Shown: positions 34,824 through 45,021, counted from the stretch's first letter. The stretch: 64,000 bases of DNA from Sphingomonas sp. 8AM (GCF_902506455.1 NZ_LR733844.1:2110127-2174126), one strand, 5' to 3'. Notes: generated from the sequence alone by a model not told the origin. Numbers and translations: made by a program.

Positions 34824-35591
34824 CTACCGCGCCAGCCACCCCCCATCGACCGCCAGCACATGCCCTTGCACATAGGCCGCCGCGTCGGAGGCGAGGAACA
34901 CCGCCGCGCCGCCCAGATCGGTCGGCGCGCCCCAGCGCCCCGCCGGGATACGCTCGACGATCGCACGATTGCGCTCCGGATCGGCCTGCAACGCCGCGGT
35001 GTTGCTGGTCGCGATATAGCCCGGCGCGATCGCGTTGACGGTGACGTTATGCTTCGCCCATTCATTGGCGAGCAGCTTGGTCAGCCCGCCAACCCCGCTT
35101 TTCGCGGCGGTATAGCTCGGCACGCGAATGCCACCCTGAAAGGTCAGCATCGACGCGATGTTGATGATCCGGCCGCCGCCCGCCGCGATCATGTGTCGCC
35201 CGGCGGCCTGCGACAGAAAGAACACCGACTTCAGATTGGTGTCGATCACCGCGTCCCAGTCTTCCTCGCTGAAGTCGACCGCATCCGCGCGTCGGATGAT
35301 CCCGGCGTTGTTGACGAGGATGTCGACCCGGCCGAACGCCTCCAGCGTCTCCGCAACCACCCGCCTCACCGGCTCGATCGTGGCGAGATCGGCATGGATC
35401 ACCGCCGCCCGCCGGCCCAGCGCTCGAATCTGCGCCGCGGTCTCTTCCGCCGCGGTACGCCCGACGCAGGCGACGTCAGCCCCCGCCTGCGCCAGCGCAA
35501 CCCCGATCGCCTGCCCGATCCCGGTGTTCGCCCCGGTGACGATCGCGACCCGGCCGGTCAGGTCGAACGGATGGTTCAGCGCAGCTGGCAT
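34824..35591 (-). CDS. kduD: KduD, 2-dehydro-3-deoxy-D-gluconate 5-dehydrogenase
   Basis: A 255-residue short-chain dehydrogenase. NAD-binding [16 protein letters not shown], catalytic Ser in INIASM and Tyr-x3-Lys (SYTAAKSG) are present; [18 protein letters not shown] is typical of KduD. It reduces the KduI product (3-deoxy-D-glycero-2,5-hexodiulosonate) to 2-keto-3-deoxygluconate. The start lies inside kduI: ATG 35591 overlaps by 16 bases, GTG 35600 by 25; no clear ribosome site, so translation is probably coupled to kduI. Confidence 0.93.
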   Translation of the reverse strand: MPAALNHPFDLTGRVAIVTGANTGIGQAIGVALAQAGADVACVGRTAAEETAAQIRALGRRAAVIHADLATIEPVRRVVAETLEAFGRVDILVNNAGIIRRADAVDFSEEDWDAVIDTNLKSVFFLSQAAGRHMIAAGGGRIINIASMLTFQGGIRVPSYTAAKSGVGGLTKLLANEWAKHNVTVNAIAPGYIATSNTAALQADPERNRAIVERIPAGRWGAPTDLGGAAVFLASDAAAYVQGHVLAVDGGWLAR

Positions 35592-36412
35592 ATGTCGCAC
35601 ACCTGCATGTCGTTATAATCCTGGTTCTCGCCCGCCATCGCCCAGATAAAGGTATAGTTGCTGGTCCCCGCGCCCATGTGCACCGACCACGGCGGACTGA
35701 TCACCACCTCCTCGTTGTCGACGACGATATTCCGCAGATCGTCGGGGCGCCCCATGTAATGGAAGACGCGATTGTCATCCTCCAGATCGAAATAGAGATA
35801 GATTTCGCTGCGCCGCTCATGGACGTGCGGCGGCATCGTGTTCCACACCGATCCCGGCTTGAGCTGCGTCAGCCCGAGGCACAAGGACGCGCTGGCGCAC
35901 AGATGCGGCAGCACCAATTGATAGATGGTGCGGTCGTTCGACGTCTCCAGACTGCCGCGCTGCATCGGATTGGCATCATCCAGCGTCACCTTGCGCAGCG
36001 GGAACGGCGCATGCGCGGGGACGCTGAGCAGATAGAAGCGCGCCCCATCGCCCGCGAACGTCACGTCCGCCGATCCCATCGGCACGTACAGCGCCTCATA
36101 TCGCGTCAGCTCGAACACCTGCCCGTCGACGGTCACACTGCCGGTACCGCGCCCGATATTGACCACCCCCAGCTCGCGGCGTTCGAGCAAGGGATGCCCC
36201 GCCGCGCTCTCCGGCTCGCTGTGCGTCGGCAGCGCCAGCGGCGTCGCGCCCGGCACCGCGCCGCCGATGATGAAGCGCTCGCCATGCGAATAGGTCAGCA
36301 CGATCTCGCCGTCACGGAACAGCCCGCCGACCAGATAGCGGTCGCGCAGCGCCTGATTGGAGGCGCCGTCCATCATGTCGGGGTGGGTAGCGTAATAGGT
36401 CTTGGCGTACAC
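35576..36412 (-). CDS. kduI: KduI, 5-dehydro-4-deoxy-D-glucuronate isomerase
   Basis: A 278-residue cupin, the same length as E. coli KduI. The zinc ligands fall at His196, His198, Glu203 ([10 protein letters not shown]) and His245 (PWSVHMGAG), matching the known positions and confirming GTG 36412 as start; AGGAG lies seven bases upstream. It isomerises the open-chain unsaturated uronate released by GH105 or lyases. Sits between the GH105 gene (14-base gap) and kduD (overlap) in the receptor-led operon. Confidence 0.95.
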   Translation of the reverse strand: MYAKTYYATHPDMMDGASNQALRDRYLVGGLFRDGEIVLTYSHGERFIIGGAVPGATPLALPTHSEPESAAGHPLLERRELGVVNIGRGTGSVTVDGQVFELTRYEALYVPMGSADVTFAGDGARFYLLSVPAHAPFPLRKVTLDDANPMQRGSLETSNDRTIYQLVLPHLCASASLCLGLTQLKPGSVWNTMPPHVHERRSEIYLYFDLEDDNRVFHYMGRPDDLRNIVVDNEEVVISPPWSVHMGAGTSNYTFIWAMAGENQDYNDMQVCDICQLR

Positions 36413-36426
36413 GTCGGTGCTCCTGT

Positions 36427-37539
36427 TCAACGGGCGCGGTCGAGCTGCGCGACCTGCGTCGCTGCCAGCAGGAACGCGCCCACGCCGTAATATTGCGTCT
36501 CTTGTGCGGCGACCTTGTCGGGCCGGTCGCTGACCTGCTGCACCCAGCCGAGCCGCCCATCGGGCTGGATCGAACGCTCCAGCGCCGCCCAGCCACGCTT
36601 CGCGACCGGCGCATAGTCGGCGCGCGGCAGCACCCCGGCATTGACGCCCCACGCCATGCCATAAGTGAAGAAGCCGGTCCCGCTCGACTCCGGCGGCGAT
36701 TCCTCCGGGGCCAGCAACGACGGCGCCCAATAGCCATCGGGCTTCTGCAACGCCTTCAGCTTCGCCGCCATCTTGCGGAACAGCCCTTCCATCTGCACGC
36801 GGTCGGGGCTGTTCTTCGGCAGCAGCGGGATGATCCGCGCCATCCCCGCAAAAACCCAGCCGTTGCCGCGCGCCCAGAATTGCTTGCGGCGTTGCGCGTC
36901 GCGGCGCTCGAAGAAGCGGCTGTCACGGTAATAAAGCTGTTCGACGGGATCGAGCAGGAAGTCGGTCGTCGCCCAGAACTCCTTCAGCGCGAAGTCGCGA
37001 TATTTCGGATCGCGCGTCTGGCGGCTAAGTTCGATCAACGCGGGCGGTGCCATGAACAACGCGTCGCACCAGCACCAGCGCGTCAGGCACTCGGTCGCGC
37101 CATAGCCTTCCGGCGGCACCGCAAAGGCGAGCGTCGTCACCGCCGGCTTGTCCACCACCCGGTCGAACGTCGCCTTTGCGCTGGCCAGCGCCTGCGGCGG
37201 CCCGCCATGCGCGGCCGCCCACAGATAGCTCTGCACGATCGTATGATCGTCCGCGAAATAGGGCTTCTCGCCCGCGCGCCAGCCGTTCGCGCGCCCCATC
37301 GCCATGATCGCATCCTTGATGCGCGGCGGTGCGCCGGCATCGGCGAGCGCGGTCATCCCGACCCAGAACACCGCCGGCTCCCACGCGCGCATGTCGCCGC
37401 TGCGCGGGTTCACGTCCATATGCGCAAGCTGCCAGTCAGCCAGCTTCACCGCCTGCGCAATCGGCCCCTGTTGCTGCGCCGCCGCCGACGCAGCGACCGC
37501 CACCAGGCTGGTGGCGAGGGCAAGGTGTCGAAGGATCAT
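36427..37539 (-). CDS. GH105 unsaturated rhamnogalacturonyl hydrolase
   Basis: A 370-residue protein from ATG 37539 with GGAGAG six bases upstream. Signal peptide ([12 protein letters not shown]) predicts export to the periplasm. The alpha/alpha-barrel family motifs include [19 protein letters not shown], containing the catalytic Asp, [16 protein letters not shown] and [14 protein letters not shown]. It removes the unsaturated galacturonate left at the end of oligomers by rhamnogalacturonan or pectate lyases. It overlaps the transporter by four bases and feeds KduI directly. Confidence 0.92.
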   Translation of the reverse strand: MILRHLALATSLVAVAASAAAQQQGPIAQAVKLADWQLAHMDVNPRSGDMRAWEPAVFWVGMTALADAGAPPRIKDAIMAMGRANGWRAGEKPYFADDHTIVQSYLWAAAHGGPPQALASAKATFDRVVDKPAVTTLAFAVPPEGYGATECLTRWCWCDALFMAPPALIELSRQTRDPKYRDFALKEFWATTDFLLDPVEQLYYRDSRFFERRDAQRRKQFWARGNGWVFAGMARIIPLLPKNSPDRVQMEGLFRKMAAKLKALQKPDGYWAPSLLAPEESPPESSGTGFFTYGMAWGVNAGVLPRADYAPVAKRGWAALERSIQPDGRLGWVQQVSDRPDKVAAQETQYYGVGAFLLAATQVAQLDRAR

Positions 37540-38822
37540 GCGGCGCTCTCCATGGACGCGAAACGGGCCGGTGTCAGCTGGGGGCTGATGACGTGCAGCG
37601 ACAGCAATGCCAGCAGATAGGCACCCCCCGCCACCGCGAAGATCGGCGCATAGCTGCCCGATATACCAAGGACGTGCCCGACGAACTTGGCGATCAGCAT
37701 CCCGCCGATCGCCCCCGCGGTCCCGCCGATTCCCACCACCGAGCCGACCGCGGCGCGCGGGAACAGGTCGGACGGCAGGGTCAGCAGATTGGCGGAAAAC
37801 GCCTGATGCGCCGCGGTCGCCAGCCCGATCAGCGCGACCGCGATCCACAGGTGGTCGACATACTGGACGGTGACGATCGGCAGCACCGCGATCGCGCAGC
37901 CCAGCATCGTCGCCTTGCGCGCGGCGTTCGCGGACCAGCCGCGCCGCAGCAGCCGCGACGAGGTCCAGCCGCCCAGCACGCTTCCCGCGTCCGACAGCAG
38001 ATAGATGACGACCAGTGGCGGCCCGAACGACTTGAGATCCAGTCCGTACCGCTTGCCGAGAAAATCGGGCAGCCAGAACAGGAACATCCACCAGATCGGA
38101 TCGGTCAGGAACTTCGGCACCGCATAGGCCCAGGTCTCGCGATACGCGAACAGCCGCAGCCACGGCACGCGCTGCACCGCCGGCGCGGGATCGCTGCGGA
38201 TCAGCGCCAGCTCGCCCGGCGTGACGCGCGGATGCTCCTCGGGGCGGCGATAGATCGCGACCCATGCGATCAACCACAGCACGCTGAACGCGCCGGTCGC
38301 GATGAACGCCATCCGCCAGCCGTAGGCGAGCGTGATCGCAGGGACGAGCAGCGGCGTCGCGATCGCCCCGACATTGGCCCCGGCGTTGAACAGCCCGACC
38401 GCGAACGCACGCTCGCGCTGCGGAAACCATTCCGTCACCGCCTTCAAGCCGGAAGGGAAATTGCCGGCCTCGCCCAATCCCAGCGCGAACCGCGCCGCGC
38501 CGAATTGCGCGACGCTGCTCACCAGCCCGTGCGCGACATGCGCCAGCGTCCAGAACGAGAAAGCCAGCGCATAGCCGAGCCGCGCGCCGAACCGGTCGAT
38601 CAACCGACCCATCATCAGGAACCCGGCGGCATAGGCGGCCTGAAACCAGAAGACGATGTCGGCATATTGCGCCTCGCTCCACCCCAGATCCTTCTGGAGC
38701 ACCGGCTTGAGCACGCCGATCATCTGCCGGTCGATGTAATTGATCGCCGTCGCCGCGAACAGCAACGCGCAGATCGTCCAGCGATAGCGCCCGGTCGGCG
38801 GCGCGGCGGCGATGTCCGGCAT
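37536..38822 (-). CDS. MFS transporter, hexuronate/anion-symporter type
   Basis: A 428-residue transporter from ATG 38822, with GGAG nine bases upstream; GTG 38858 would add 12 residues. Twelve helices are predicted, with family motifs NYIDRQMIGVLKPVLQKDLG, MGRLIDRFGARLGY and GLGEAGNFPSGLKAVTEWFP, typical of the anion:cation symporter group that holds ExuT. Given GH105, kduI and kduD downstream, the likely cargo is the unsaturated uronate or galacturonate crossing the inner membrane. Confidence 0.88.
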   Translation of the reverse strand: MPDIAAAPPTGRYRWTICALLFAATAINYIDRQMIGVLKPVLQKDLGWSEAQYADIVFWFQAAYAAGFLMMGRLIDRFGARLGYALAFSFWTLAHVAHGLVSSVAQFGAARFALGLGEAGNFPSGLKAVTEWFPQRERAFAVGLFNAGANVGAIATPLLVPAITLAYGWRMAFIATGAFSVLWLIAWVAIYRRPEEHPRVTPGELALIRSDPAPAVQRVPWLRLFAYRETWAYAVPKFLTDPIWWMFLFWLPDFLGKRYGLDLKSFGPPLVVIYLLSDAGSVLGGWTSSRLLRRGWSANAARKATMLGCAIAVLPIVTVQYVDHLWIAVALIGLATAAHQAFSANLLTLPSDLFPRAAVGSVVGIGGTAGAIGGMLIAKFVGHVLGISGSYAPIFAVAGGAYLLALLSLHVISPQLTPARFASMESAA

Positions 38823-38884
38823 GGCGGTGGCGCTCCGGGAAGAAAGGACGCGCGACACCGCCGCGCGCCCAGGTGGGGGACGGG

Positions 38885-41809
38885 TCAGAACTTGCCGCGG
38901 ATGCCGAAGGCGATCGTCGTGCCATTGAAGAAGGAATTGTCACGGCGCGACGACCCGTTGCCCTTCGCCTGATCCGGGTTCTCGTAATAGGTGTAGAGGT
39001 TGGTGTTGGTGATGTTCAGCGCATCGACGCGCAGCTCGAAATTGTCGTTCAGGCGATAGCTGACGGTGGCGTCGAGGAAACCTTGCGGCGCGGTATAGGC
39101 GATCTGGTCGTTGCCGCTATTGACCGAGCTGCCACCGGCACGCGCACGATAATTCCATGATCCGCGCAGCGCAAACGGACCCTTCTCGTAGAAAGCCGTC
39201 GCGCTGTACGAATAGTCGGGTACCCCGGCCATGCTGACGCGCGTCCCCTTGCTGGTGACGAAGTCGTTGCCGTCGCGCCAGACCTTGGTGAAGCTGCCCA
39301 GCACGCCCAGCCCGTCGAACGGCGCGGGCAGGAAGGTCAGGTTCTGCTGGTAGGCGATCTCCAGCCCCTTCAGCCCCAACGTGCCGAGGTTCTGCACCGT
39401 GGTGACGGTGAATGGCTGATCGGGCGCAATCGTGCCGGTGTCGCTGCCCGTGATCGAACGCCGGTCGAACAGATCCTGCGATAACTGGAGCGTGCTGAAC
39501 GGCACGCCATAGATGGTGACCGACGAGGGCGTATCGCGCAGCGACTTCTTGAACACCCCGATGCTCAGCACCGACGCCGGCTGGAAATACCATTCCGCGC
39601 TGAAGTCATACTGCGTCGCGACCTGCGGGCGCAGGTTCGGGTTGCCGACCGTCACGTCGGGGTTGAAGCGATTGGGGATCGCGATCCCGCTCGCGATATC
39701 GACCAGCGCCGAGCGGGTGATCGTCTTGCCCGCCGAGCCGCGCACCAGCACCTTGGGCGTGATGTCCCATGCCAGGCTGAGCGACGGCAGCCAGTTGTCA
39801 TACCCGCCCCGGCGCTGACGCGGCCCGAACGCGCCGCCGCCAGTCGGCGCGTAATTGTCGATGATCGTCTCCGTCTTGGCGTAGCGCATCCCGAAATTGC
39901 CACGCAGACTGCCCTGCCCCAGCGGCAGCTTCATGTTCGTCTCGACGAAGGCTGCCTTCACCTGCTCTTCGGCGCGGAATTTGGAATTGAGCTGTACCGG
40001 TGCCGCAGCATTGGCGCCATTGGCGTCCAGGTAATCCATCACGAAAGCGCGGGGGAAGGTCGCGAATTGCGACGGAAAGCCCGCGTTGCCGCCGTCGCGC
40101 GTCGCGCCATAGGGCAGGAACGGCACCATGTGCGAGAAGACGTCGATCGTCGCGAACGTGCCGCCGCCCGGCAGCGTCCGGGTACGCCCAATCGCCGTAC
40201 CATCCCGCCGCTCGATCTCCTTGATGCTGGAAATGTAACTCGCGCCGACCAACGCTGACCATTCCGCGCCCGCGAACTCGCCCGCCTCCCAGGTCGCGAC
40301 CAGCCGGCCGCTCTTCTGCTCGTCCAGCTCCCGCGCCGAACCGAAGCCGAGGCTGGGATCGGTGAAATTGCGCGGGTCGGTGAAGGACACCGGCGAGCTG
40401 ATCGTCGGATAGCTGACGTTGACGGTCGGGTCGAAGGTGGTGCGGATCGAATAGATGTTCGACACGATCCGGTTGCCCGACGAAAAGGCTTCGCTCTTGT
40501 TGATATTGCCCTGCGCCGAGAGTTTCAGCGTGTCGGTCGGGCTCCAGACCGCGCGCACGATCCCGTAGCGGAATTGCGTCTCGGCGTTGCGATAGAAGCT
40601 CTCGGTCAGCAGCGAGCTGTTGTCGAAGGTGCCGTACAGATTATTGTACTGGTCGATCTTCACGTCGACGGGGATCAGGCCCGAATTGGTACCACGTCCT
40701 GGCAGGCTGGTCGTCCCCTGCACCGTGCGGGTGTTGCGCACCGGCACGCCGAACGTGAATTCGTCGTTCACGTCGGTGACCCGCGAGTAGATGCCATCGA
40801 CGCTCGCCTCGAACCGGTCGCTCTTATATTGCAGCGAGCCGACGAACCCGAGCCGCTCGCGCTGGTTGCTGGAAGTGAACACGCGGTAGAAGCGCGGCAG
40901 ATACGCGCCCGCCACCTGCTCGCGGGTCAGATTGCCGAGATTGGCGGCCGGATTGTCGAGGTCGAGCGCGAACGGCGTGAAGGGCCCGCGGTTATCCGGC
41001 TGCCCGGCCGTGGGTGCCGGTCGATTGGCGAGCGTCGTCGAATTGTACCCGCCAGTCGATTGAAAGCCGGACCGCTCGTTGACGTTCTGCGCGTAAGCGA
41101 CGCCGAACAGCGCGCCGAAATTGCCGACCGTATCGCTGACCAGCAGCGAGGCGCGCGGGCGGATCTGCCCGGAGCCTGTGTTGTAGTTCTGCGCGAGATT
41201 GTAGCGGACTACCCGCCCCTTGCTGTCGAACGGCCGCGGGGTCTGAAGATCGACGTTGCCCGAGATCCCGCCCTCCTCGAGGTTGGCGAGCGGGCTCTTG
41301 TAGATGTCGACGCGCCCGAACAACTCCGACGGGAAAACGTCGAAGTTGAACGTCCGCGACGAATTGCCGACCCCACCGGTCGAGGTGGTGCGCACCGGGG
41401 CGCCGTTGATCGTCGTCACCGAAAAAGACGGACCAAGTCCGCGGATACTGATCTGCTGCCCCTCGTTCGATGCACCGTCGCGCGACAGGAAGATGCCCGG
41501 GATGCGCTGCATCGAATCGGCGACGTTCGCCTCGGGAAACTTGCCGATGTCCTCCGCGACGATCGAATCGCGAATGCCGACCGCCTCGCGCTTCAGCTCC
41601 AGCCCTTCGGCAAGGCTGCGGCGGAAACCGGTGACGACGATATCCTCGCTCGCCGCCTCGGCGGGTGCCTGATCGGCGGGTGTCTGGGGGTCGCTGGCCG
41701 GCGCCGTGGCAGGCGCCGCCGCTTCGGTCTGCGCTGCGGCGGGAATCGCCACCAGCGCCAATGCGATGGCATGCGCCGAAGCCATGCCGATGAACAACGA
41801 CCTGCCCAC
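38885..41809 (-). CDS. TonB-dependent receptor heading the uronate operon
   Basis: A 974-residue receptor starting at GTG 41809 behind GGAGGGG. Signal peptide ends at IPAAAQ, then an Ala/Pro-rich spacer, TonB box EDIVVTGFRRS, plug with DSIVAEDIGKFPEANVADSM and RIPGIFLSRDG, and a barrel ending in IAFGIRGKF. This is the large carbohydrate-type TBDR family. A 62-base gap separates it from the transporter, and all five genes read the same way, so it is the probable outer-membrane door for pectic oligosaccharides. Confidence 0.9.
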   Translation of the reverse strand: MGRSLFIGMASAHAIALALVAIPAAAQTEAAAPATAPASDPQTPADQAPAEAASEDIVVTGFRRSLAEGLELKREAVGIRDSIVAEDIGKFPEANVADSMQRIPGIFLSRDGASNEGQQISIRGLGPSFSVTTINGAPVRTTSTGGVGNSSRTFNFDVFPSELFGRVDIYKSPLANLEEGGISGNVDLQTPRPFDSKGRVVRYNLAQNYNTGSGQIRPRASLLVSDTVGNFGALFGVAYAQNVNERSGFQSTGGYNSTTLANRPAPTAGQPDNRGPFTPFALDLDNPAANLGNLTREQVAGAYLPRFYRVFTSSNQRERLGFVGSLQYKSDRFEASVDGIYSRVTDVNDEFTFGVPVRNTRTVQGTTSLPGRGTNSGLIPVDVKIDQYNNLYGTFDNSSLLTESFYRNAETQFRYGIVRAVWSPTDTLKLSAQGNINKSEAFSSGNRIVSNIYSIRTTFDPTVNVSYPTISSPVSFTDPRNFTDPSLGFGSARELDEQKSGRLVATWEAGEFAGAEWSALVGASYISSIKEIERRDGTAIGRTRTLPGGGTFATIDVFSHMVPFLPYGATRDGGNAGFPSQFATFPRAFVMDYLDANGANAAAPVQLNSKFRAEEQVKAAFVETNMKLPLGQGSLRGNFGMRYAKTETIIDNYAPTGGGAFGPRQRRGGYDNWLPSLSLAWDITPKVLVRGSAGKTITRSALVDIASGIAIPNRFNPDVTVGNPNLRPQVATQYDFSAEWYFQPASVLSIGVFKKSLRDTPSSVTIYGVPFSTLQLSQDLFDRRSITGSDTGTIAPDQPFTVTTVQNLGTLGLKGLEIAYQQNLTFLPAPFDGLGVLGSFTKVWRDGNDFVTSKGTRVSMAGVPDYSYSATAFYEKGPFALRGSWNYRARAGGSSVNSGNDQIAYTAPQGFLDATVSYRLNDNFELRVDALNITNTNLYTYYENPDQAKGNGSSRRDNSFFNGTTIAFGIRGKF

Positions 41810-41853
41810 GATAACCCCTCCTGCTACGCCGCTGATCGCGGCTTATGGATCGG

Positions 41854-41866
41854 GTTATCATACAAC
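41854..41866. promoter_or_regulatory. Candidate operator in promoter of the receptor-uronate operon
   Basis: GTTATCATACAAC is a 13-base imperfect palindrome similar to GTTGTCGTACAAC at 42694-42706. On the reverse strand it overlaps a -10-like TGATAA 16 bases from a -35-like TTGACG (41877-41882), 45 bases before the receptor start. A bound repressor would block RNA polymerase. The GntR-type regulator next door is the natural candidate. Confidence 0.6.
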
Positions 41867-41892
41867 TTTCGGATCGCGTCAATCCGCTTGAA

Positions 41893-42615
41893 TCATCCGT
41901 CGCGAGACAACCCCGCCGCCTCGCTCAGCTCGGTATGGCGACTGAGGCTTTCCTGCATGTGGTGCCGCGCGGCATCGCGCGCGCCGGCGGGGTTCATGCG
42001 CACGATCGCGTCGACGATCGCCTCATGCTCGATACGGACTTTCTCGACATAGGCGCGCTGCGCTTCGGGCGGCTGGTCGCGCAAATACAGGTTGCGCGGC
42101 GGCACCAGCCGCACGCCCAGGAAGTCGATCAGCTTGACGAAGGTCTCGTTCTGCGTCGCGCGCGCGATCGCGGTGTGGAAGCGCGTGTCCGCCGCTGCCG
42201 AGGCGACCGGATCGTCGGCGACCTCGGCCATGTCGCGCAACGCCGCGCGCATCGCGGAAATGTCGGTCAACGTGCGCCGCGCCGCCGCAAAGGCCGCCAT
42301 CTCCGACTCGACCGACAGCCGCACCTCGAGCAGCCGGATCACATCGGCCAGCTCGCTCATATCCTGCCGCGTGATCTGGAACGCCTGATACCGCGCGTCG
42401 TCGGACACGAACACGCCCGACCCCTGTCGCGCGATCGCGATCCCGTGCGCCTCCAGCCGCGCGACCGCCTCGCGCACGACCGTGCGGCTGACCTTCTCGT
42501 CCTCGGCGATTTCCTTCTGCGTCGGCAGCCGCGCGCCCGGCGGCATCTCGCCCGAGCGGATCCGCGCCTCCAGCTTCACGTACAAGGCATCGGCCAACGA
42601 CATGCTTTTCGTCAT
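41893..42615 (-). CDS. GntR-family (FCD) transcriptional regulator
   Basis: A 240-residue regulator. N-terminal winged helix (LPTQKEIAEDEKVSRTVVRE, then RLEAHGIAIARQGSGVFV) and an all-helical FCD ligand domain with the metal-ligand pattern (RFHTAIARATQN, IEHEAIVDAI, ARHHMQESL). FadR-subfamily relatives such as UxuR, ExuR and KdgR-like proteins sense sugar acids. It is the gene immediately upstream of the receptor-uronate operon and divergent from the DUF4861-DUF2264 pair, with candidate operators in both promoter regions. Confidence 0.88.
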   Translation of the reverse strand: MTKSMSLADALYVKLEARIRSGEMPPGARLPTQKEIAEDEKVSRTVVREAVARLEAHGIAIARQGSGVFVSDDARYQAFQITRQDMSELADVIRLLEVRLSVESEMAAFAAARRTLTDISAMRAALRDMAEVADDPVASAAADTRFHTAIARATQNETFVKLIDFLGVRLVPPRNLYLRDQPPEAQRAYVEKVRIEHEAIVDAIVRMNPAGARDAARHHMQESLSRHTELSEAAGLSRDG

Positions 42616-42693
42616 TCGCGCTCTATATCAAGGTCGCGCGTCCAGCCCCACAGGCAAAAGCGCCAGCTTGGCAAAATAGATATGATACCCTAG

Positions 42694-42706
42694 GTTGTCG
42701 TACAAC
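42694..42706. promoter_or_regulatory. Candidate operator upstream of the DUF4861 gene
   Basis: GTTGTCGTACAAC has 5-base arms GTTGT/ACAAC around CGT and lies 19 bases before the start of the DUF4861 gene, in the gap shared with the regulator gene. Its core TGTCGTACA differs by one base from TGTCGGACA at 46222-46232. Confidence 0.6.
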
Positions 42707-42725
42707 ATTCAGGGAGTGGCTCGGC

Positions 42726-43664
42726 ATGAGGATCACCGCGCGAATATACGCATCAGCGGCCGTGTCGCTGCTGGCCGGCGCCCCCGCGGTCGCGCAACAA
42801 GCGCCGCCGCTGCCGGTCGTGTCACCGCTTCCGCCCCCGCCCGACCGCACGCCGCGCGCCGTCGCGCTGCTCGCCGACTATCGCTACGACGATCTGCTGT
42901 GGGAGAATGACCGGACCGCGCACCGCATCTACGGTCACGCGCTGGAGGCGGCAGAACCGCCGTCGGGCTCCGGGATCGACAGCTGGGGCAAGAACGTCCG
43001 CTGGCCGTTCGCCGACCGCCAGCTCCGCACCGGCGACCAGCACGCCTATCATGGCGAGGGAATCGACTTCTACAATGTCAGCACCACGCGCGGCGCTGGC
43101 GGGCTGGGCATCTGGCACGACAACAAATTGTGGACGTCGCGCAATTTCGTTCGCCACCGCATTCTCGCGAGCGGGGGCGACCGCGCCGACTTCACCGTCG
43201 ATTACGCACCGTGGCCGGTCGATACGGTGCGCAAGGTGTGGGAGACGCGCCGCTTCACGTTGCCGCTCGGCACGCATTTCACGCGCATGGTGTCGACCCT
43301 CAATTCCGACCGTCCCGAGCCGTTGCTGGTCGGCATCGGCATCGGCAAGCGCACCACGGGTCAAGGCGCGGGCGAGCTGACCGTCGACCGCGCGCGCGGA
43401 CTGCTCTCGTGGTGGGGGCCGGACGATCCCGGCCACGGCCGGATCGCGATCGCGATCCGCGTCGACCCGCGGATGATCGCCGATGTGCGCGCCGATGCCG
43501 ACAACCAGCTGGTGCTGCTGCGCGTCACGCCGGGTACGCCGTTCGTCTATTATTCGGGCTCGGCATGGAATCATGGCGAAGGCGACTTCCGCACCCGCGC
43601 GCAATGGGACGATTATGCCGAACGTGCGGCGCTCGACTTCACGGTACCGAAGGCAGGGCAATAG
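42726..43664 (+). CDS. DUF4861 family exported protein
   Basis: A 312-residue protein with a signal peptide (SLLAGAPAVAQ) and a Pro-rich spacer, then a beta-rich domain. The block LLWENDRTAHRIYGHALE plus SGIDSWGKNVRWP is the hallmark of DUF4861, a family recurrently found in pectin and uronate utilisation loci. It contains several conserved His, Asp, Trp and Arg residues that could form a carbohydrate active site, but the function is not established to my knowledge. GGAG lies nine bases upstream of the ATG. Two bases separate it from the DUF2264 gene. Confidence 0.8.
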   Translation: MRITARIYASAAVSLLAGAPAVAQQAPPLPVVSPLPPPPDRTPRAVALLADYRYDDLLWENDRTAHRIYGHALEAAEPPSGSGIDSWGKNVRWPFADRQLRTGDQHAYHGEGIDFYNVSTTRGAGGLGIWHDNKLWTSRNFVRHRILASGGDRADFTVDYAPWPVDTVRKVWETRRFTLPLGTHFTRMVSTLNSDRPEPLLVGIGIGKRTTGQGAGELTVDRARGLLSWWGPDDPGHGRIAIAIRVDPRMIADVRADADNQLVLLRVTPGTPFVYYSGSAWNHGEGDFRTRAQWDDYAERAALDFTVPKAGQ

Positions 43665-43666
43665 TG

Positions 43667-44938
43667 ATGCGACTGGATCGACGCGCGGTGCTGGCCGGCG
43701 GGCTGACCGCGACCGCTCTTGCGACGACCTCCGCCGATGCGCAGGCACGCCCCGCCGACACGCCGCTCCCCGATGGCGCGACCGACCGCGCCGACGCGCT
43801 TGCGCTGCTGCGCCGGATGGCCGAGCCGGTGCTCGGACGCATGGCGCGCGGCCGGCTCCGCGCCGAATGGACACCTGAGCTGAGCCCGACATGGGACGGC
43901 CGCAACCCCGGCGTCGCCTATCTCGAGGCGTTCGGGCGGCTGATCGACGGCATCGCGCCGTGGCTCGCGCTCCCCGACGACGCCAGCGCCGAGGGACGGC
44001 TCCGCGCGCGGCTGCGCTCTCAGGCGCTGAAGAGTTACACCCATGCGGTCGACCCGAAGAGCCCGGATTATCTCCTGTGGCGCGGCCACGGACAGGCGCT
44101 GGTCGATTCTGCTTACTTCACCAGCGCGTTGCTGCGTGCGCCCGATGCCTTGTGGAAGCCACTTGACACGAAGACGAAGGCGCGGATCGTCGAGGAGATC
44201 AAGGGCCTGCGCCGCATCTCCCCGCCGTACCAGAACTGGCTGCTGTTCGCGGCGATGAACGAGGCGTTCCTGTTCGCGATCGGCGAGGACTGGGATCCGA
44301 TGCGCGTCGACCTGACGATCAAGAAAATGCTCGAATGGTATGTCGGCGACGGCTGGTACGGCGACGGCGAGCGCTTCCACTACGACTATTACAACAGCTA
44401 CGTCATTCACCCGATGCTGGTGCAGATCCTCGCCACGCTCGCGGCGGGCAAGCCCAGCTTCAACAATCTCCGCCCCGCCGAGGAACTGGCACGCGCGGTG
44501 AAGCGCGAACAACGCTACGCCGAACATCTCGAACGCATGATCGCGCCCGATGGCAGCTATGCCGCGATCGGCCGCTCGCTCACCTATCGCACCGCCGTGC
44601 ACCAGCCGCTCGGGCATCTGGCGTGGCGCGGGCAATTGCCCGACACGCTGCCGCCGGGACAAGTGCGCGCCGCAACGATGGCGGCGCAACGGCGCGTGTT
44701 CGCCGATCCGGGCAACTTCAACGCCGATGGCTTCCTGACGATCGGCTTCGCGCGCCACCAGCCGACGCTCGGCGATGTCTATTCCAACGCCGGCAGCATG
44801 TATATCGCATCGGAAAGCCTGATCGCGCTCGGCCTGCCCGCCTACCACGCGTACTGGACCGCGCCGCCCCAACCATGGACGATGCGCCGCGCCTTCGCCG
44901 GGCAGGATTTCCGCAAGGACTACCCGGTCAATTATTGA
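43667..44938 (+). CDS. DUF2264 family exported protein
   Basis: A 423-residue protein with a twin-arginine-type signal (MRLDRRAVLAGGLTATAL) cut near DAQA. The mature part is mostly helical and fits an alpha/alpha-barrel like those of polysaccharide lyases and GH105: LRRMAEPVLGRMARG, YQNWLLFAAMNEAFLF, GDGERFHYDYYNSYVIHPM and GSYAAIGRSLTYRTAV. DUF2264 proteins accompany pectin genes, and an uronate hydrolase or lyase role fits, but the sequence does not prove it. Coexpressed with the DUF4861 protein. Confidence 0.82.
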   Translation: MRLDRRAVLAGGLTATALATTSADAQARPADTPLPDGATDRADALALLRRMAEPVLGRMARGRLRAEWTPELSPTWDGRNPGVAYLEAFGRLIDGIAPWLALPDDASAEGRLRARLRSQALKSYTHAVDPKSPDYLLWRGHGQALVDSAYFTSALLRAPDALWKPLDTKTKARIVEEIKGLRRISPPYQNWLLFAAMNEAFLFAIGEDWDPMRVDLTIKKMLEWYVGDGWYGDGERFHYDYYNSYVIHPMLVQILATLAAGKPSFNNLRPAEELARAVKREQRYAEHLERMIAPDGSYAAIGRSLTYRTAVHQPLGHLAWRGQLPDTLPPGQVRAATMAAQRRVFADPGNFNADGFLTIGFARHQPTLGDVYSNAGSMYIASESLIALGLPAYHAYWTAPPQPWTMRRAFAGQDFRKDYPVNY

Positions 44939-45021
44939 AAGCCCCGTCGTCCCGGACGGCGTGAAGCAAGGGGTGAGATCGTAAATCAGAGCGGGATCAT
45001 GCGGGCTGAAATCGTTCACCC

